Below, in pieces: positions 27,249-35,143 of a stretch of DNA of 64,000 bases (its first letter is position 1; each line of letters starts with the position of its first letter). Made by a program: the position numbers and the translations under genes. This stretch comes from CBDDBH01 sp965225625 (GTDB lineage Bacteria > Pseudomonadota > Gammaproteobacteria > JADZEE01), in contig CBDDBH010000024.1 in assembly GCA_965225625.1 (NCBI GenBank), positions 124,001 through 188,000 of the forward strand, in the 5' to 3' direction. A model generated the notes under the pieces. The model made no database searches and had not been told where the DNA came from. It saw nothing but the letters and a program-made list of their open reading frames with translations.

Positions 27249-27425
27249 TTAACGCGATTCTTCTGACCGCAGCAACACCCAGCAGTGTTCTTGGGCGCCC
27301 GGCGTTGCGCGCCAGTTTTCGTGGCGCGAGACGACGGGGACGGCGTATAGAGGGGTCAATTGTTGCGTTTCCAGTTCGTGCGTAACAGCGCTGGTTTGAA
27401 TGGTTTCTCTGCCGTTGGTATTCAT
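27249..27425 (-). CDS. Possible small protein, unknown function
   Basis: 58 codons from ATG 27425 (MNTNGRETIQTSAVTHELET...) to TAA 27249. AGCGGAC just upstream is a poor ribosome site. Composition is soluble and polar, with no signal or membrane helix. It is divergent from the dihydroxyphthalate-decarboxylase-like gene. I do not recognise it, and chance is a fair explanation. Confidence 0.25.
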   Translation of the reverse strand: MNTNGRETIQTSAVTHELETQQLTPLYAVPVVSRHENWRATPGAQEHCWVLLRSEESR

Positions 27426-27500
27426 GTCCGCTACTCTGCTGGTCTACTTAACTTGTTAGAGAGCAAATCGCATGCCTGCTCACTGTCAACCGGCAACTTT

Positions 27501-27516
27501 TGTGATGGTGATCACG
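27501..27516. promoter_or_regulatory. CRP/Vfr-like binding site
   Basis: TGTGA-tggtga-TCACG matches the consensus TGTGA-N6-TCACA at 9 of 10 positions. It lies 183 nt upstream of the gene at 27699. This is a motif match only, and no CRP gene is in the window. Confidence 0.35.
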
Positions 27517-27698
27517 AACTTAGGGTCGGCAGAGCCGATTTAGTGCTTATTTAGCCCGCTACCGGCTGCGGCAGCCACCGGGCACGGGAATTTTCCTTGT
27601 TTAAATCGCCGAAACTGTCGCCGCCAGCCAACACTCTTTTAAGAATATGGCATGATGCCGGAAGCATCAGTTCACCCATTACCGGACCGGAAGCACCC

Positions 27699-28694
27699 AT
27701 GAACGACCTCGCACTTACATTGGCTATTAATGATTACGATCACGTACGCGATCTCGTCAGCGGCCGAGTCAAACCAGAAGGGATCAGCTTGAATTGCCTG
27801 CAGCTGCAGGTGGAGGAGATCTTCTATCGATTTGGCGCGTTCCAGGAGTGGGACGTGTCGGAATTATCCATGGGCATGTACTGCGCGGCCGCCTCCCGCG
27901 GCGAACCGCCGTTTGTCGCGATCCCGGTGTTTCCATCGCGGGTATTCAGACAATCAAGCATTTTCGTCCGCCGTGGGGGACCGGTTTCCTCATTGGCCGA
28001 TCTGCGCGGCAAGCGGGTCGGCCTGCCCATGTGGACGCAAACAGCGTGCGTTTATGTACGCGGGTACATTCAGCATCAGGGCGGGATTGCGTTGCAGGAA
28101 ATCGATTGGGTGCAATCAGGTGTCAATGACGCCGGCCGTAAAGAGCCCAGTAAGATCGAACTTCCCAGCGGAGTGAACGTCAGCTTCGATAACGAACGTT
28201 CCTTGACGCAACTTCTGCTGGATAAGGACATCGATGCCATGTTGTCGGCCTTGCCGCCACGGGCATTCCTGGACGGCGACACACGGATCCGCCGCCTGTT
28301 TCCGAATTACCGCAAAGTCGAGACAGCTTATTTCAAGGAAACTGGGATATTTCCAATCATGCACACGATTGCCATCAAACGGGACGTTTTCGAGCGCAAT
28401 CGTTGGATCGCCAAAAATCTGATGACAGCGTTTGCAGCCGCCAAGCAACGCAGCCTTGCACGGTTGCGCTCTATGGCGACCTCGCAGATAGCGTTACCGT
28501 GGGGGCAAGACGTCACAGATGGATTTCACCAAGCCTTGTTTCCCGACTCGGACTATTGGCCTTACGGAGTCGCTGCGAACCGGGCGACATTGCAGACGTT
28601 TCTCGACTATTGTTTCGAGCAAGGCGTGACTGCCAGAGCACTCACACCGGAAGAACTATTTCCGGAAGAAGCTCGGTTTGAACTAAAGATTTAG
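27699..28694 (+). CDS. 4,5-dihydroxyphthalate decarboxylase-like / NMT1-like substrate-binding-fold protein
   Basis: 331 residues from the ATG at 27699; the frame is open back to 27597 without conserved sequence. LTLAINDYDHVRDLVSGRVKPEGI is the characteristic opening of the Pht5-type family, which shares the periplasmic-binding-protein fold. ADLRGKRVGLPMWTQTACVYVRGYIQHQGG and GIFPIMHTIAIKR are further signatures. No signal peptide is seen, so it is probably cytoplasmic and enzymatic: decarboxylation of a dihydroxy-aromatic acid in phthalate-type routes. A phthalate-dioxygenase-like gene is at 6283, but far away. Confidence 0.8.
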   Translation: MNDLALTLAINDYDHVRDLVSGRVKPEGISLNCLQLQVEEIFYRFGAFQEWDVSELSMGMYCAAASRGEPPFVAIPVFPSRVFRQSSIFVRRGGPVSSLADLRGKRVGLPMWTQTACVYVRGYIQHQGGIALQEIDWVQSGVNDAGRKEPSKIELPSGVNVSFDNERSLTQLLLDKDIDAMLSALPPRAFLDGDTRIRRLFPNYRKVETAYFKETGIFPIMHTIAIKRDVFERNRWIAKNLMTAFAAAKQRSLARLRSMATSQIALPWGQDVTDGFHQALFPDSDYWPYGVAANRATLQTFLDYCFEQGVTARALTPEELFPEEARFELKI

Positions 28695-28711
28695 CGTCGA
28701 AGTCGCGTTGG

Positions 28712-28825
28712 TAATAAATGGGGTCAGATACACTTTTTTGTTGGTTGCTCTGTTATCGCAACGCGTCGTTGGAAAAAAGTGTATCTGACCCCATTTATTA
28801 AAACGTGTATCTGACCCCATTTATT
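28712..28825. repeat. Palindromic GGGTCAGATACAC element, copy 1
   Basis: A 28-bp arm at 28712-28739 (TAATAAATG, then GGGTCAGATACAC, then a T run) is perfectly mirrored at 28773-28800, with a 33-nt loop. A further partial copy of the right arm follows at 28805-28825. It lies between two converging genes (ends at 28694 and 28835) and may serve as a two-way terminator. Copies 2 and 3 are at 40047-41729 and 42679-42772. Confidence 0.9.
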
Positions 28826-28834
28826 CCCCGCCGA

Positions 28835-29458
28835 TCACCCCCCTCGCAACGTCGCTCCCGCAGTCTCAACCAGCTTCTCCAACGCCTCATACGGTTGCGC
28901 ACCGACAACTCCATGTTCTTTGGCGGCAAACGTCGGCACCCCGGTCACGCCCCGATCGCGCGAGCGCTTCCAATCGGCATCCACGGCCGCTTCGTAGGAA
29001 CGATCTGCCAGAACCGCCTGCGCTTCAGTTTTTGGCAAACCTACCCGCTCGGCTATCGCCACCAATCGATCGACGTCGCCAATGTTGTCACCGTCAACGA
29101 AATAGGCGTGAAAAATAGCATCGTGGAAGGCATCGCCCTTGCCCTGCGCGTCGGCCCATTTTCCGAGTTCCTGAGCCAGACGGCTATTGTAGGTATGGCT
29201 ACGCTCACCATAGGGCAAGCCCTCCTCCGCCATCAGGCCCTTCATACGCGCCTGCATGGCAGCGATATCGAAACCGCGCCCGGCAAACAATGTTTCCAAC
29301 GCTACGCCTTCCGCCGGTGTGTCCGGATGCAACGGAAAATGCGTCCACACGACGTCAACGTCGTACTTGTCTCTGATTTTTTCAATACGCCCGGTACTGA
29401 GATAACACCAGGGTCAAACGTAGTCTGAAAAAATCTCCAATGTCACTTGATCGCTCAT
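28835..29458 (-). CDS. DsbA/FrnE-family thiol oxidoreductase with in-frame TGA (probable selenocysteine, U-P-W-C active site)
   Basis: From the ATG at 29458 the frame reads MSDQVTLEIFSDYV, then TGA at codon 15 (29416-29414), then PWCYLSTGRIEKI, and runs without another stop to 28835. That is 207 residues, the usual FrnE length. In cysteine homologues this place is the first Cys of C-P-W-C, so TGA replaces exactly the redox residue. The conserved cis-Pro loop GVTGVPTF is present near residue 170, and the rest is a normal DsbA insert. A SECIS-like hairpin follows the TGA (29382-29400). If Sec is inserted, this is a cytoplasmic selenol oxidoreductase. The alternatives are a nonsense mutation or a sequencing error. 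Shorter calls beginning at a GTG at 29350 lose the active site. No sel genes are in the window. Confidence 0.8.
29382..29400 (-). promoter_or_regulatory. Candidate bacterial SECIS apical hairpin
   Basis: Counting the U of UGA as 1, bases 17-23 (UCAGUAC) pair with 29-35 (GUAUUGA) in seven consecutive pairs, one a G-U. The 5-nt loop CGGGC is at 24-28, with G in its second position. The loop starts 20 nt after the UGA. Bacterial SECIS elements usually have a short stem, a small apical loop with a G among its first two bases, and a similar distance. Folding was done by eye. Confidence 0.6.
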
Positions 29459-29600
29459 ATCGATTCCTTGGTTGTGCGGCTTTTGTGCGGTCAAGTATGC
29501 AGCGTGTGGGTCGTGCCGTAAAATCCGCGAGGCGACAGCCACGCGCTTTTACCCAAAACGTGGTCCGTCCGCTAAACCATAACCACAACTGGAGTTGTCG

Positions 29601-31175
29601 ATGGCCGGTTCCGAAACTGACCCCAACGCAAATACCGTGATCCCGTTCACGGGTGATGAATATCTGGAATCGTTACGCGGTGACCGCGAAGTCTGGGCCT
29701 ATGGCGAACGCGTAAAGGACGTCACGACGCATCCGGGCTTCCGTAATTCCGCCCGTATGCTGGCACGACTTTATGACTCCTTACACGCGCCCGAGAATCG
29801 AGATGTGTTGACGACGCCAACCGATACCGGCAACGGTGGCTTCACCCACCCGTTTTTCAAAGTCTCACGCAGCCGCGAAGAGCTTATCAAAGCGCGTGAC
29901 GCCATCGCTGCCTGGTCACGCATGAGTTACGGTTGGATGGGACGATCACCCGATTATAAAGCGAGTTTCATGGTAACCCTGGGCTTCAACCCAGACTACT
30001 ACGCACCGTACGAGGAAAACGCGAAAAACTGGTATAAACGCAATCAAGAACGTTGCTATTTCCTCAACCACGCGTTGGTCAATCCGCCGACAGATCGGCA
30101 GAAACCACCCGAGGAAGTCAGCGATGTGTTCCTGCATTGCGAGAAGGAAACCGATGCCGGAATCATAGTCTCAGGCGCTAAAGTCGTCGCCACAGGATCC
30201 GTACTCACCCACTACAATTTCCTCGGCCAATATGGCCCAACCCCGCTGAACGACGGCAAATTCGCGATATCAGGACTGGTTGATATGGAAAGCCCCGGCC
30301 TGAAATTGCTGTGCAGGCCGTCGTATGCCTATCAGGCCGCGGTAATGGGCAGTCCATTTGACTATCCGCTTTCGAGCCGAATGGATGAGAACGATGCCAT
30401 CCTGATCCTCGACAAGGTGTTCATTCCATGGGAGAACATCCTCATCTATAACGATCCCGAAAAAGCCTCATCATTCCTACCCCAATCGGGTTGGGCAAAC
30501 CGGTACGCATTTCACGGTTGCACCCGCCTCGCCGTCAAATTCGACTTTCTTGCGGGGCTATTCATGAAAGCCGTTGAAATCACTGGCACTAAAGATTTCC
30601 GCGGTGTGCAGGTAGCGATCGGCGAGACGCTGGCCTGGCGTCATTTGTTCTGGGCATTGTCCGATGCCATGTGTGGCATGCCCGATGACGGCCCCAATGG
30701 CGCTAAACAGCCGGGCTTAACCGGCGCACTGGCCTACCGCGTGATCTCGACAATCGCCTACCCACGCGTCAAGGAACTCATCGAAAATGAAGTGGCCAGC
30801 GGTCTCATTTTTCTCAACTCGCATGCGAGTGATTTCAAGTCAGAGGAATTACGGCCTTATATCGATAAGTACCTGCGCGGCTCGTACGGACACGACGCAG
30901 AGTCACGGGTGAAAACCATGCGTCTTATGTGGGACGCCATCGGCAGCGAATTCGGCGGTCGGCACGAACTCTATGAGCGCAACTATGGCGGCAATCATGA
31001 AAATATCCGGCTAGAAAATTTATGGATGGCTAAGGGCACGGGACTGGATCAGGAACTCATCGGCCTTGCTGATCAGTGTATGGCTGAATATGACCTCAAT
31101 GGCTGGACCGGGTCCGACCTGATCGGACCCGAGGACGTCAGCTTATTCATGCGCAACCCCGAAGCTAATCCCTGA
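29601..31175 (+). CDS. HpaB-family flavin-dependent hydroxylase (4-hydroxyphenylacetate 3-monooxygenase-like)
   Basis: 524 residues from the ATG at 29601, with GGAG in the leader. The family has an acyl-CoA-dehydrogenase-like fold; here GDEYLESLRGDREVWAYGERVKDVTTHPGF opens the protein and conserved stretches such as VSGAKVVATGS, DNDAILILDKVFIPWEN-like and YERNYGGNHE follow. It would hydroxylate a phenol ortho to the hydroxyl using reduced FAD from a separate reductase (HpaC), which is not nearby. It leads a same-strand set with a small membrane protein and an O-methyltransferase, suggesting hydroxylation followed by methylation. Confidence 0.92.
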   Translation: MAGSETDPNANTVIPFTGDEYLESLRGDREVWAYGERVKDVTTHPGFRNSARMLARLYDSLHAPENRDVLTTPTDTGNGGFTHPFFKVSRSREELIKARDAIAAWSRMSYGWMGRSPDYKASFMVTLGFNPDYYAPYEENAKNWYKRNQERCYFLNHALVNPPTDRQKPPEEVSDVFLHCEKETDAGIIVSGAKVVATGSVLTHYNFLGQYGPTPLNDGKFAISGLVDMESPGLKLLCRPSYAYQAAVMGSPFDYPLSSRMDENDAILILDKVFIPWENILIYNDPEKASSFLPQSGWANRYAFHGCTRLAVKFDFLAGLFMKAVEITGTKDFRGVQVAIGETLAWRHLFWALSDAMCGMPDDGPNGAKQPGLTGALAYRVISTIAYPRVKELIENEVASGLIFLNSHASDFKSEELRPYIDKYLRGSYGHDAESRVKTMRLMWDAIGSEFGGRHELYERNYGGNHENIRLENLWMAKGTGLDQELIGLADQCMAEYDLNGWTGSDLIGPEDVSLFMRNPEANP

Positions 31176-31202
31176 CGCTGCGGGCCCCAGTGAGGAGTAT
31201 CC

Positions 31203-31520
31203 ATGGCTGAGAAATCAGGCGGTCTAATCGGCGCCATCATCTGGATGGCGGTTATTTCGTTGTTACTATTCTGGCTGCCGTTGTTCGGCCCATTACTTGC
31301 CGGCGTCGTCGGCGGCATGAAGGCCGGCGGTGTCGGCAAGGCACTACTTGCGGTTATCGTGCCGGCCTTAATTCTCGCGGGGATGTTGTTTGGATTCGGC
31401 GCAACCCTAACGGGTTTTCCGATCATTGGCGTTATAGCGGCCGCCGGCGGTACCTTACTCGTTGTCTCCGGGATGGGATTTTTGCTGGTGGGCGCGATCG
31501 TTGGGGGAATTCTGGCGTGA
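31203..31520 (+). CDS. Small glycine-rich membrane protein
   Basis: 105 residues with three to four hydrophobic helices (IIWMAVISLLLFWLPLFGPLLAG; ALLAVIVPALILAGMLFGFGA; FPIIGVIAAAGGTLLVVSGM; FLLVGAIVGGILA). GAGGAG precedes the ATG. Inner-membrane protein of unknown function, placed between HpaB-like and methyltransferase genes with short gaps (27 and 64 nt). Confidence 0.75.
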   Translation: MAEKSGGLIGAIIWMAVISLLLFWLPLFGPLLAGVVGGMKAGGVGKALLAVIVPALILAGMLFGFGATLTGFPIIGVIAAAGGTLLVVSGMGFLLVGAIVGGILA

Positions 31521-31584
31521 TCCACAGCCGTTGCGCTCCAAAGCAATGGATCCTCTAAATCAAGCAACCTGAGGAGATTAGATA

Positions 31585-32604
31585 GTGCCCAAAATAAGCC
31601 CGCCCACGACTGATGACAGCTTGCTATGGCAAAGCGTGAATGCCCAGGTGCATATGGCCGCTATGGTCATCGGCCACAAACTTGGAATATTTCCCAAATT
31701 GCACGAACGCGCGTTGACGCACGAAGAAGCCAGCCTAGCCATGGATCTGAGTCCACGGGCCACCGAAGCCCTACTTGGTAATCTGGTTGTCATAGGATTG
31801 CTCAAACAACATGACGGGCGCTTTACATTGACGGCGACAGCACGCGAGTACTTACTACCTGACGGTCCGTTTTATTGGGGTCCTGTGCTTGATCTCACTG
31901 CGGCGATCGATTATTCGCCAGATAAGATATTGGCTTCGCTACGCGCGGACAAACCGTTAGGCTCACCGGTGGGTCCCGAGGAGTGGGATGCGCCGCAGAT
32001 AGATCCCGAAGACGCGCGCAAGTTCACTGCGGCGATGCACGGTCATAGTTTTCCGACTTCAACCGCTATTGCGCGAGCCGGTGACTTTCAGGGACTAAGC
32101 AGAATTCTGGACGTCGGTGGCGGCTCTGGCTGTTTTTGTATTGCCATGGCCGATCGGCATCCGGCGCTGCACTTTACCGTATTCGAATTGCCCGCTATCT
32201 GTGGGCTCACGCAGGAATACATTGACAAATTCGGGTTCGGCGAGCGCATCGACGTGGTCGCGGGAAACATGTTCAGCAACGACTGGCCTGGCGGCCATGA
32301 TGGCATCTTTTTCAGCAACATTTTTCACGATTGGGCAACGGATCGCTGCCAACATCTCGCCCGTGCGAGCTATGCGGAGCTACCGGCAGGCGGGCGCGTT
32401 TACCTCTCGGAGATGCTGCTCAACGACAGCCGTGACGGCCCACCCGTTGCAATGGCTTTTTCCCTGGAGATGGCCTACGTCACCGACGGTAAGCAACTCA
32501 CGGCCCGCGAGCTCACTGACTTGCTAGAAGACGCGGGGTTTGTAGATGTGCAAGTGCAATCGATTTTTGCCTACTACTCGCTAATCAGCGCGCGCAAACC
32601 GTAA
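31585..32604 (+). CDS. SAM-dependent O-methyltransferase (caffeate/hydroxyneurosporene type)
   Basis: 339 residues starting with GTG 31585, 8 nt after GAGGAG. The N-terminal winged-helix dimerisation domain (MAAMVIGHKLGIFPKLHERALTHEEASLAMDL) is followed by a Rossmann domain with motif I ILDVGGGSGCFCIAMADRHP and a later NIFHDWATDRC, the catalytic His region of plant-type O-methyltransferases. It methylates a hydroxyl on a small aromatic or polyketide. Next to an aromatic hydroxylase this suggests a catechol or guaiacol-like product, but that is inference. Confidence 0.9.
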   Translation: MPKISPPTTDDSLLWQSVNAQVHMAAMVIGHKLGIFPKLHERALTHEEASLAMDLSPRATEALLGNLVVIGLLKQHDGRFTLTATAREYLLPDGPFYWGPVLDLTAAIDYSPDKILASLRADKPLGSPVGPEEWDAPQIDPEDARKFTAAMHGHSFPTSTAIARAGDFQGLSRILDVGGGSGCFCIAMADRHPALHFTVFELPAICGLTQEYIDKFGFGERIDVVAGNMFSNDWPGGHDGIFFSNIFHDWATDRCQHLARASYAELPAGGRVYLSEMLLNDSRDGPPVAMAFSLEMAYVTDGKQLTARELTDLLEDAGFVDVQVQSIFAYYSLISARKP

Positions 32605-32613
32605 GCCTCGAAT

Positions 32614-32794
32614 AGCTCCCTCTCCCCTCCGTAGAGCGTTGGCAGGTAATTGCTCCTCGGCTCGGGCTCCTCGACTTTGGCTCCTGCTTCGTTCTAACGC
32701 CTAAGTCCTGTAGGCGTGCTTTGGTCTATCTCATCCATCCCTGGATTCGTGCATTACCTGCATTTCCGCCATCCATGGCGGTCGGGTGAGGGGA
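32614..32794. repeat. Reverse-orientation copy of the CCCTCACCCGACCGCC repeat
   Basis: The sequence ends CATGGCGGTCGGGTGAGGGG and carries GCTCCTCG, GACTTTGGCTCCTGCTTCG and CCTGTAGGCGTGCTT, which are reverse complements of internal words of the 14668-14880 copy. It lies between converging genes (ends at 32604 and 32802). Confidence 0.75.
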
Positions 32795-32801
32795 AGTGCT
32801 T

Positions 32802-34244
32802 CTACCCAATCGCTCGCTCATCGCGAACGCGTTTCGCTTTGAACTCTGTTTTCGCCAGCGTATTGGGCGCCAGGACCTCGACACCGGCACGCACTTCACA
32901 GCGCGTGCGGATCTCCGCCGCTACCCGCTCAGCGATCAACTGCGGCTTTGCGTAATCCACATGCTCGACCCGAATGTCCATCACATCGAGCCCTTCGTCG
33001 GTCGTGCGCAACACGACTTCGAACTCGTCGCCAATATCGGCAACGGAACGCACGGCCGTTTCGATTTGCGTGGGGAACAACTTGATACCACGTAGATTGA
33101 TCAAATCATCGGCTCGGCCCTGCATGGATCCCATTGCGCGCACATGTGAGCGGCCGCAATCACAGGGTTCGGTGTTGAAGACGGTGTAGTCGCCGACCAG
33201 GAAACGCAGATGGGGCGAGCTCTCCGAACACAAATTCGTGCATACAGTAATGCCGCGCTCTCCCTCGGCTACGGGCTCGTGGGTGACGGGATCAACGAGT
33301 TCCCAAATTTGGATATCCTCCATGAGATGCGTGAAGGTCGGGTGGCCGGGCCGCACCGAATGCGGGCAGGTGAAACCGCCCACATGCGGCGAGACTTCGG
33401 TACAGCCATAGAACTCAGCAACCCGGCACCCCCACAGGTCTTCCAGGCGCTGGCGCGAGCGATCCATCCCCATCGCAGGCTCGCCACCGGTAAACAATAC
33501 TTTGATCGAGCTTTTCGCAGGGTCGAGTCCCATCTCCTGCATGGTCCGTCCAAGGTACAGCGCATAAGACGGCGTACACCCAATCACGCTGGGTTTGAAT
33601 CGCTCGATCAAGTTCGCGCGAGCGCGAGCGTCCATACCGCCACCCGGTATCACGGCAATCCCCATATGTTGGAACGCGACCATGGCGCCCCAGATCCACG
33701 AATGCGGACCAAAGCCCACCATCGGAAAGACGATTTCGCCCGGGCGGATGTTCATCGAATGCAATGCGCGCGCGTTGGACCACTCGAAATATTCTCGGTC
33801 TATGTGAGTGTACCGAAATACCCGGGGGATACCGGTACTGCCCGATGTCGAAAATAACATCCAACCGCGGTCCGCCCAGATCGTGTCGTCGTTGGTGCAA
33901 TACGTACCGTAAGGTGGATTGACGCTCGCGTCTTCAGCCATCTCCGCTTTGTCGAGCAGCGGCCATTTGTATAGATCCGCCCGCGTTTGGATGTCGTCGG
34001 GCAGCAGCCCCAGCCGCTCGAATCGGCGCCGGTAGAACGCACTGTTCTCATACAGGAAAGGAGTCAGGGCTTGCAGCTTGTCGTTTTGGATCGCCACCAG
34101 TTCATCGCGTGACGCGGTGTCGACCTGTGGTGCCCAGTAGTCCTCGGAAGCGGGCCCACGGAAGTCCGATCGGTGTTTCGCCATCGTTTCCAACCAAACA
34201 CGCCGGGTCTCATCCTTGCGTCGCTGGGCATCCACCCTGGCCAC
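32802..34244 (-). CDS. PaaK-type phenylacetate-CoA ligase family protein (AMP-forming)
   Basis: 480 residues. The ANL P-loop is FSTSGSTGIPRVFRYTH; FTGGEPAMG and AEFYGCTEVSP (adenylate-binding) follow, and the C-terminal part has LINLRGIKLFPTQIE, a PaaK hallmark. Activates an aryl or arylacetic acid to its CoA thioester with ATP. PaaK usually has about 430 residues; the extra length is N-terminal. Overall it more closely resembles the outgroup coenzyme F390 synthetase-like and PaaK-like sets than E. coli PaaK. Its stop is followed, on the opposite strand, by the repeat at 32614. Upstream, the racemase-family gene ends 6 nt after its start and may be co-transcribed. Confidence 0.9.
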   Translation of the reverse strand: MARVDAQRRKDETRRVWLETMAKHRSDFRGPASEDYWAPQVDTASRDELVAIQNDKLQALTPFLYENSAFYRRRFERLGLLPDDIQTRADLYKWPLLDKAEMAEDASVNPPYGTYCTNDDTIWADRGWMLFSTSGSTGIPRVFRYTHIDREYFEWSNARALHSMNIRPGEIVFPMVGFGPHSWIWGAMVAFQHMGIAVIPGGGMDARARANLIERFKPSVIGCTPSYALYLGRTMQEMGLDPAKSSIKVLFTGGEPAMGMDRSRQRLEDLWGCRVAEFYGCTEVSPHVGGFTCPHSVRPGHPTFTHLMEDIQIWELVDPVTHEPVAEGERGITVCTNLCSESSPHLRFLVGDYTVFNTEPCDCGRSHVRAMGSMQGRADDLINLRGIKLFPTQIETAVRSVADIGDEFEVVLRTTDEGLDVMDIRVEHVDYAKPQLIAERVAAEIRTRCEVRAGVEVLAPNTLAKTEFKAKRVRDERAIG

Positions 34245-34250
34245 GACTAA

Positions 34251-35018
34251 CTAATTTTGGAACTCGATCGGCTTATCCTGTTCCCAGCCTGGGGCGGCGG
34301 CGTAAATGCTATTGCGGCAAACTCCCAGAGCGAAAGAGGATTTTAGATCCACCAGTACCTCGGCCATTTTGATCCCGGCCCATACTGGATCGATGATGGG
34401 TACGTTGTCGATTTCCGTGACTTTCTGCTGGGTGAGGATTGAACCCAGGATAGTGCAGCCCGCGACGATCACTTCGGCATTGTCTTCACGTATAGCCTTA
34501 CGCGCGACGTCCAGAAATGTACCAACCAGATCGTCCGGATTGTCATACAGTCCTTTTGCTTCGTTAGAACTGACCGCGGTGTGCCGAATGCTGGCCAATC
34601 TCTCGCTCAGACCATAGCGCCTGAGCCTATCGTCTATCGACGCGCCTTCCGAGGGCAACAAACAAATAAACGAAAATTTCCTGCCCAAGGTCAATGCGAT
34701 GGACGCCGCGGATTCAGTCACTGCAGTCACGGGGATATCCACGATAGAACGCGCTTCGATCAGACCCGGGTCCTGGGTGCAGCCAAGGATGATTCCGTCA
34801 TACCCCTGCTTCCACGCCTGATAGCAAGTCTTCACGCCCTCCACCGCATTGAACGTTTCCGTCCAGATGTAGGTCGGCTCGCTGTAACCGTCGCTGAGCC
34901 ACAGCACATCGACCTGGGTGCCCTCCCGCGCCATGAGCTTGAAGTTCTCTTTGAAAGCGTTCTCCATCGCTTCATCTGCCATGGTGTACGGGACGGGTTG
35001 TATCAGGCCTAGTTTCAT
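34251..35018 (-). CDS. Asp/Glu/hydantoin racemase-superfamily protein
   Basis: 255 residues. The two-domain fold has paired cysteines in GCTQDPG (near residue 80) and GCTILGS (near residue 190), the acid/base pair of this superfamily. VTAVTESAASIALTLG lies between them. The superfamily includes amino-acid and hydantoin racemases, maleate isomerase and arylmalonate decarboxylase. Because both Cys are kept, racemase or cis-trans isomerase chemistry is more likely than decarboxylation. It starts before the PaaK-like gene on the same strand (6-nt gap), so it probably works on the same compound. Confidence 0.82.
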   Translation of the reverse strand: MKLGLIQPVPYTMADEAMENAFKENFKLMAREGTQVDVLWLSDGYSEPTYIWTETFNAVEGVKTCYQAWKQGYDGIILGCTQDPGLIEARSIVDIPVTAVTESAASIALTLGRKFSFICLLPSEGASIDDRLRRYGLSERLASIRHTAVSSNEAKGLYDNPDDLVGTFLDVARKAIREDNAEVIVAGCTILGSILTQQKVTEIDNVPIIDPVWAGIKMAEVLVDLKSSFALGVCRNSIYAAAPGWEQDKPIEFQN

Positions 35019-35143
35019 GACGGGTTTCCTCGTGCTTTTTCCACGACTGTGATGATAGTGGATCCGGCACGGTAATCCACGTTGCAGATCCAGCCAGCTG
35101 TCGTTACACGTAATCGAGTTTCAGCTAATCAACGGATAGCACA

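Larger units (their letters stand above)
27170..27698. other. 529-nt intergenic region; a short minus-strand frame and a CRP-like site only
   Basis: No gene longer than 60 codons is convincing here. A plus-strand frame at 27360-27554 has no family pattern or ribosome site. The region holds a possible small minus-strand gene (27249-27425) and a CRP-like dyad (27501-27516), and must contain the promoter of the gene at 27699. Confidence 0.6.

Noticed and set aside
27360..27554. 64-codon plus-strand frame
   Set aside because: TTG start without ribosome site, no conserved features.
29399..29413. Alternative hairpin CCC-U-GGU/ACC-GGG right after the TGA as SECIS
   Set aside because: Its loop begins only about 7 nt after the UGA, too close for known bacterial SECIS spacing; the 29382-29400 hairpin fits better.
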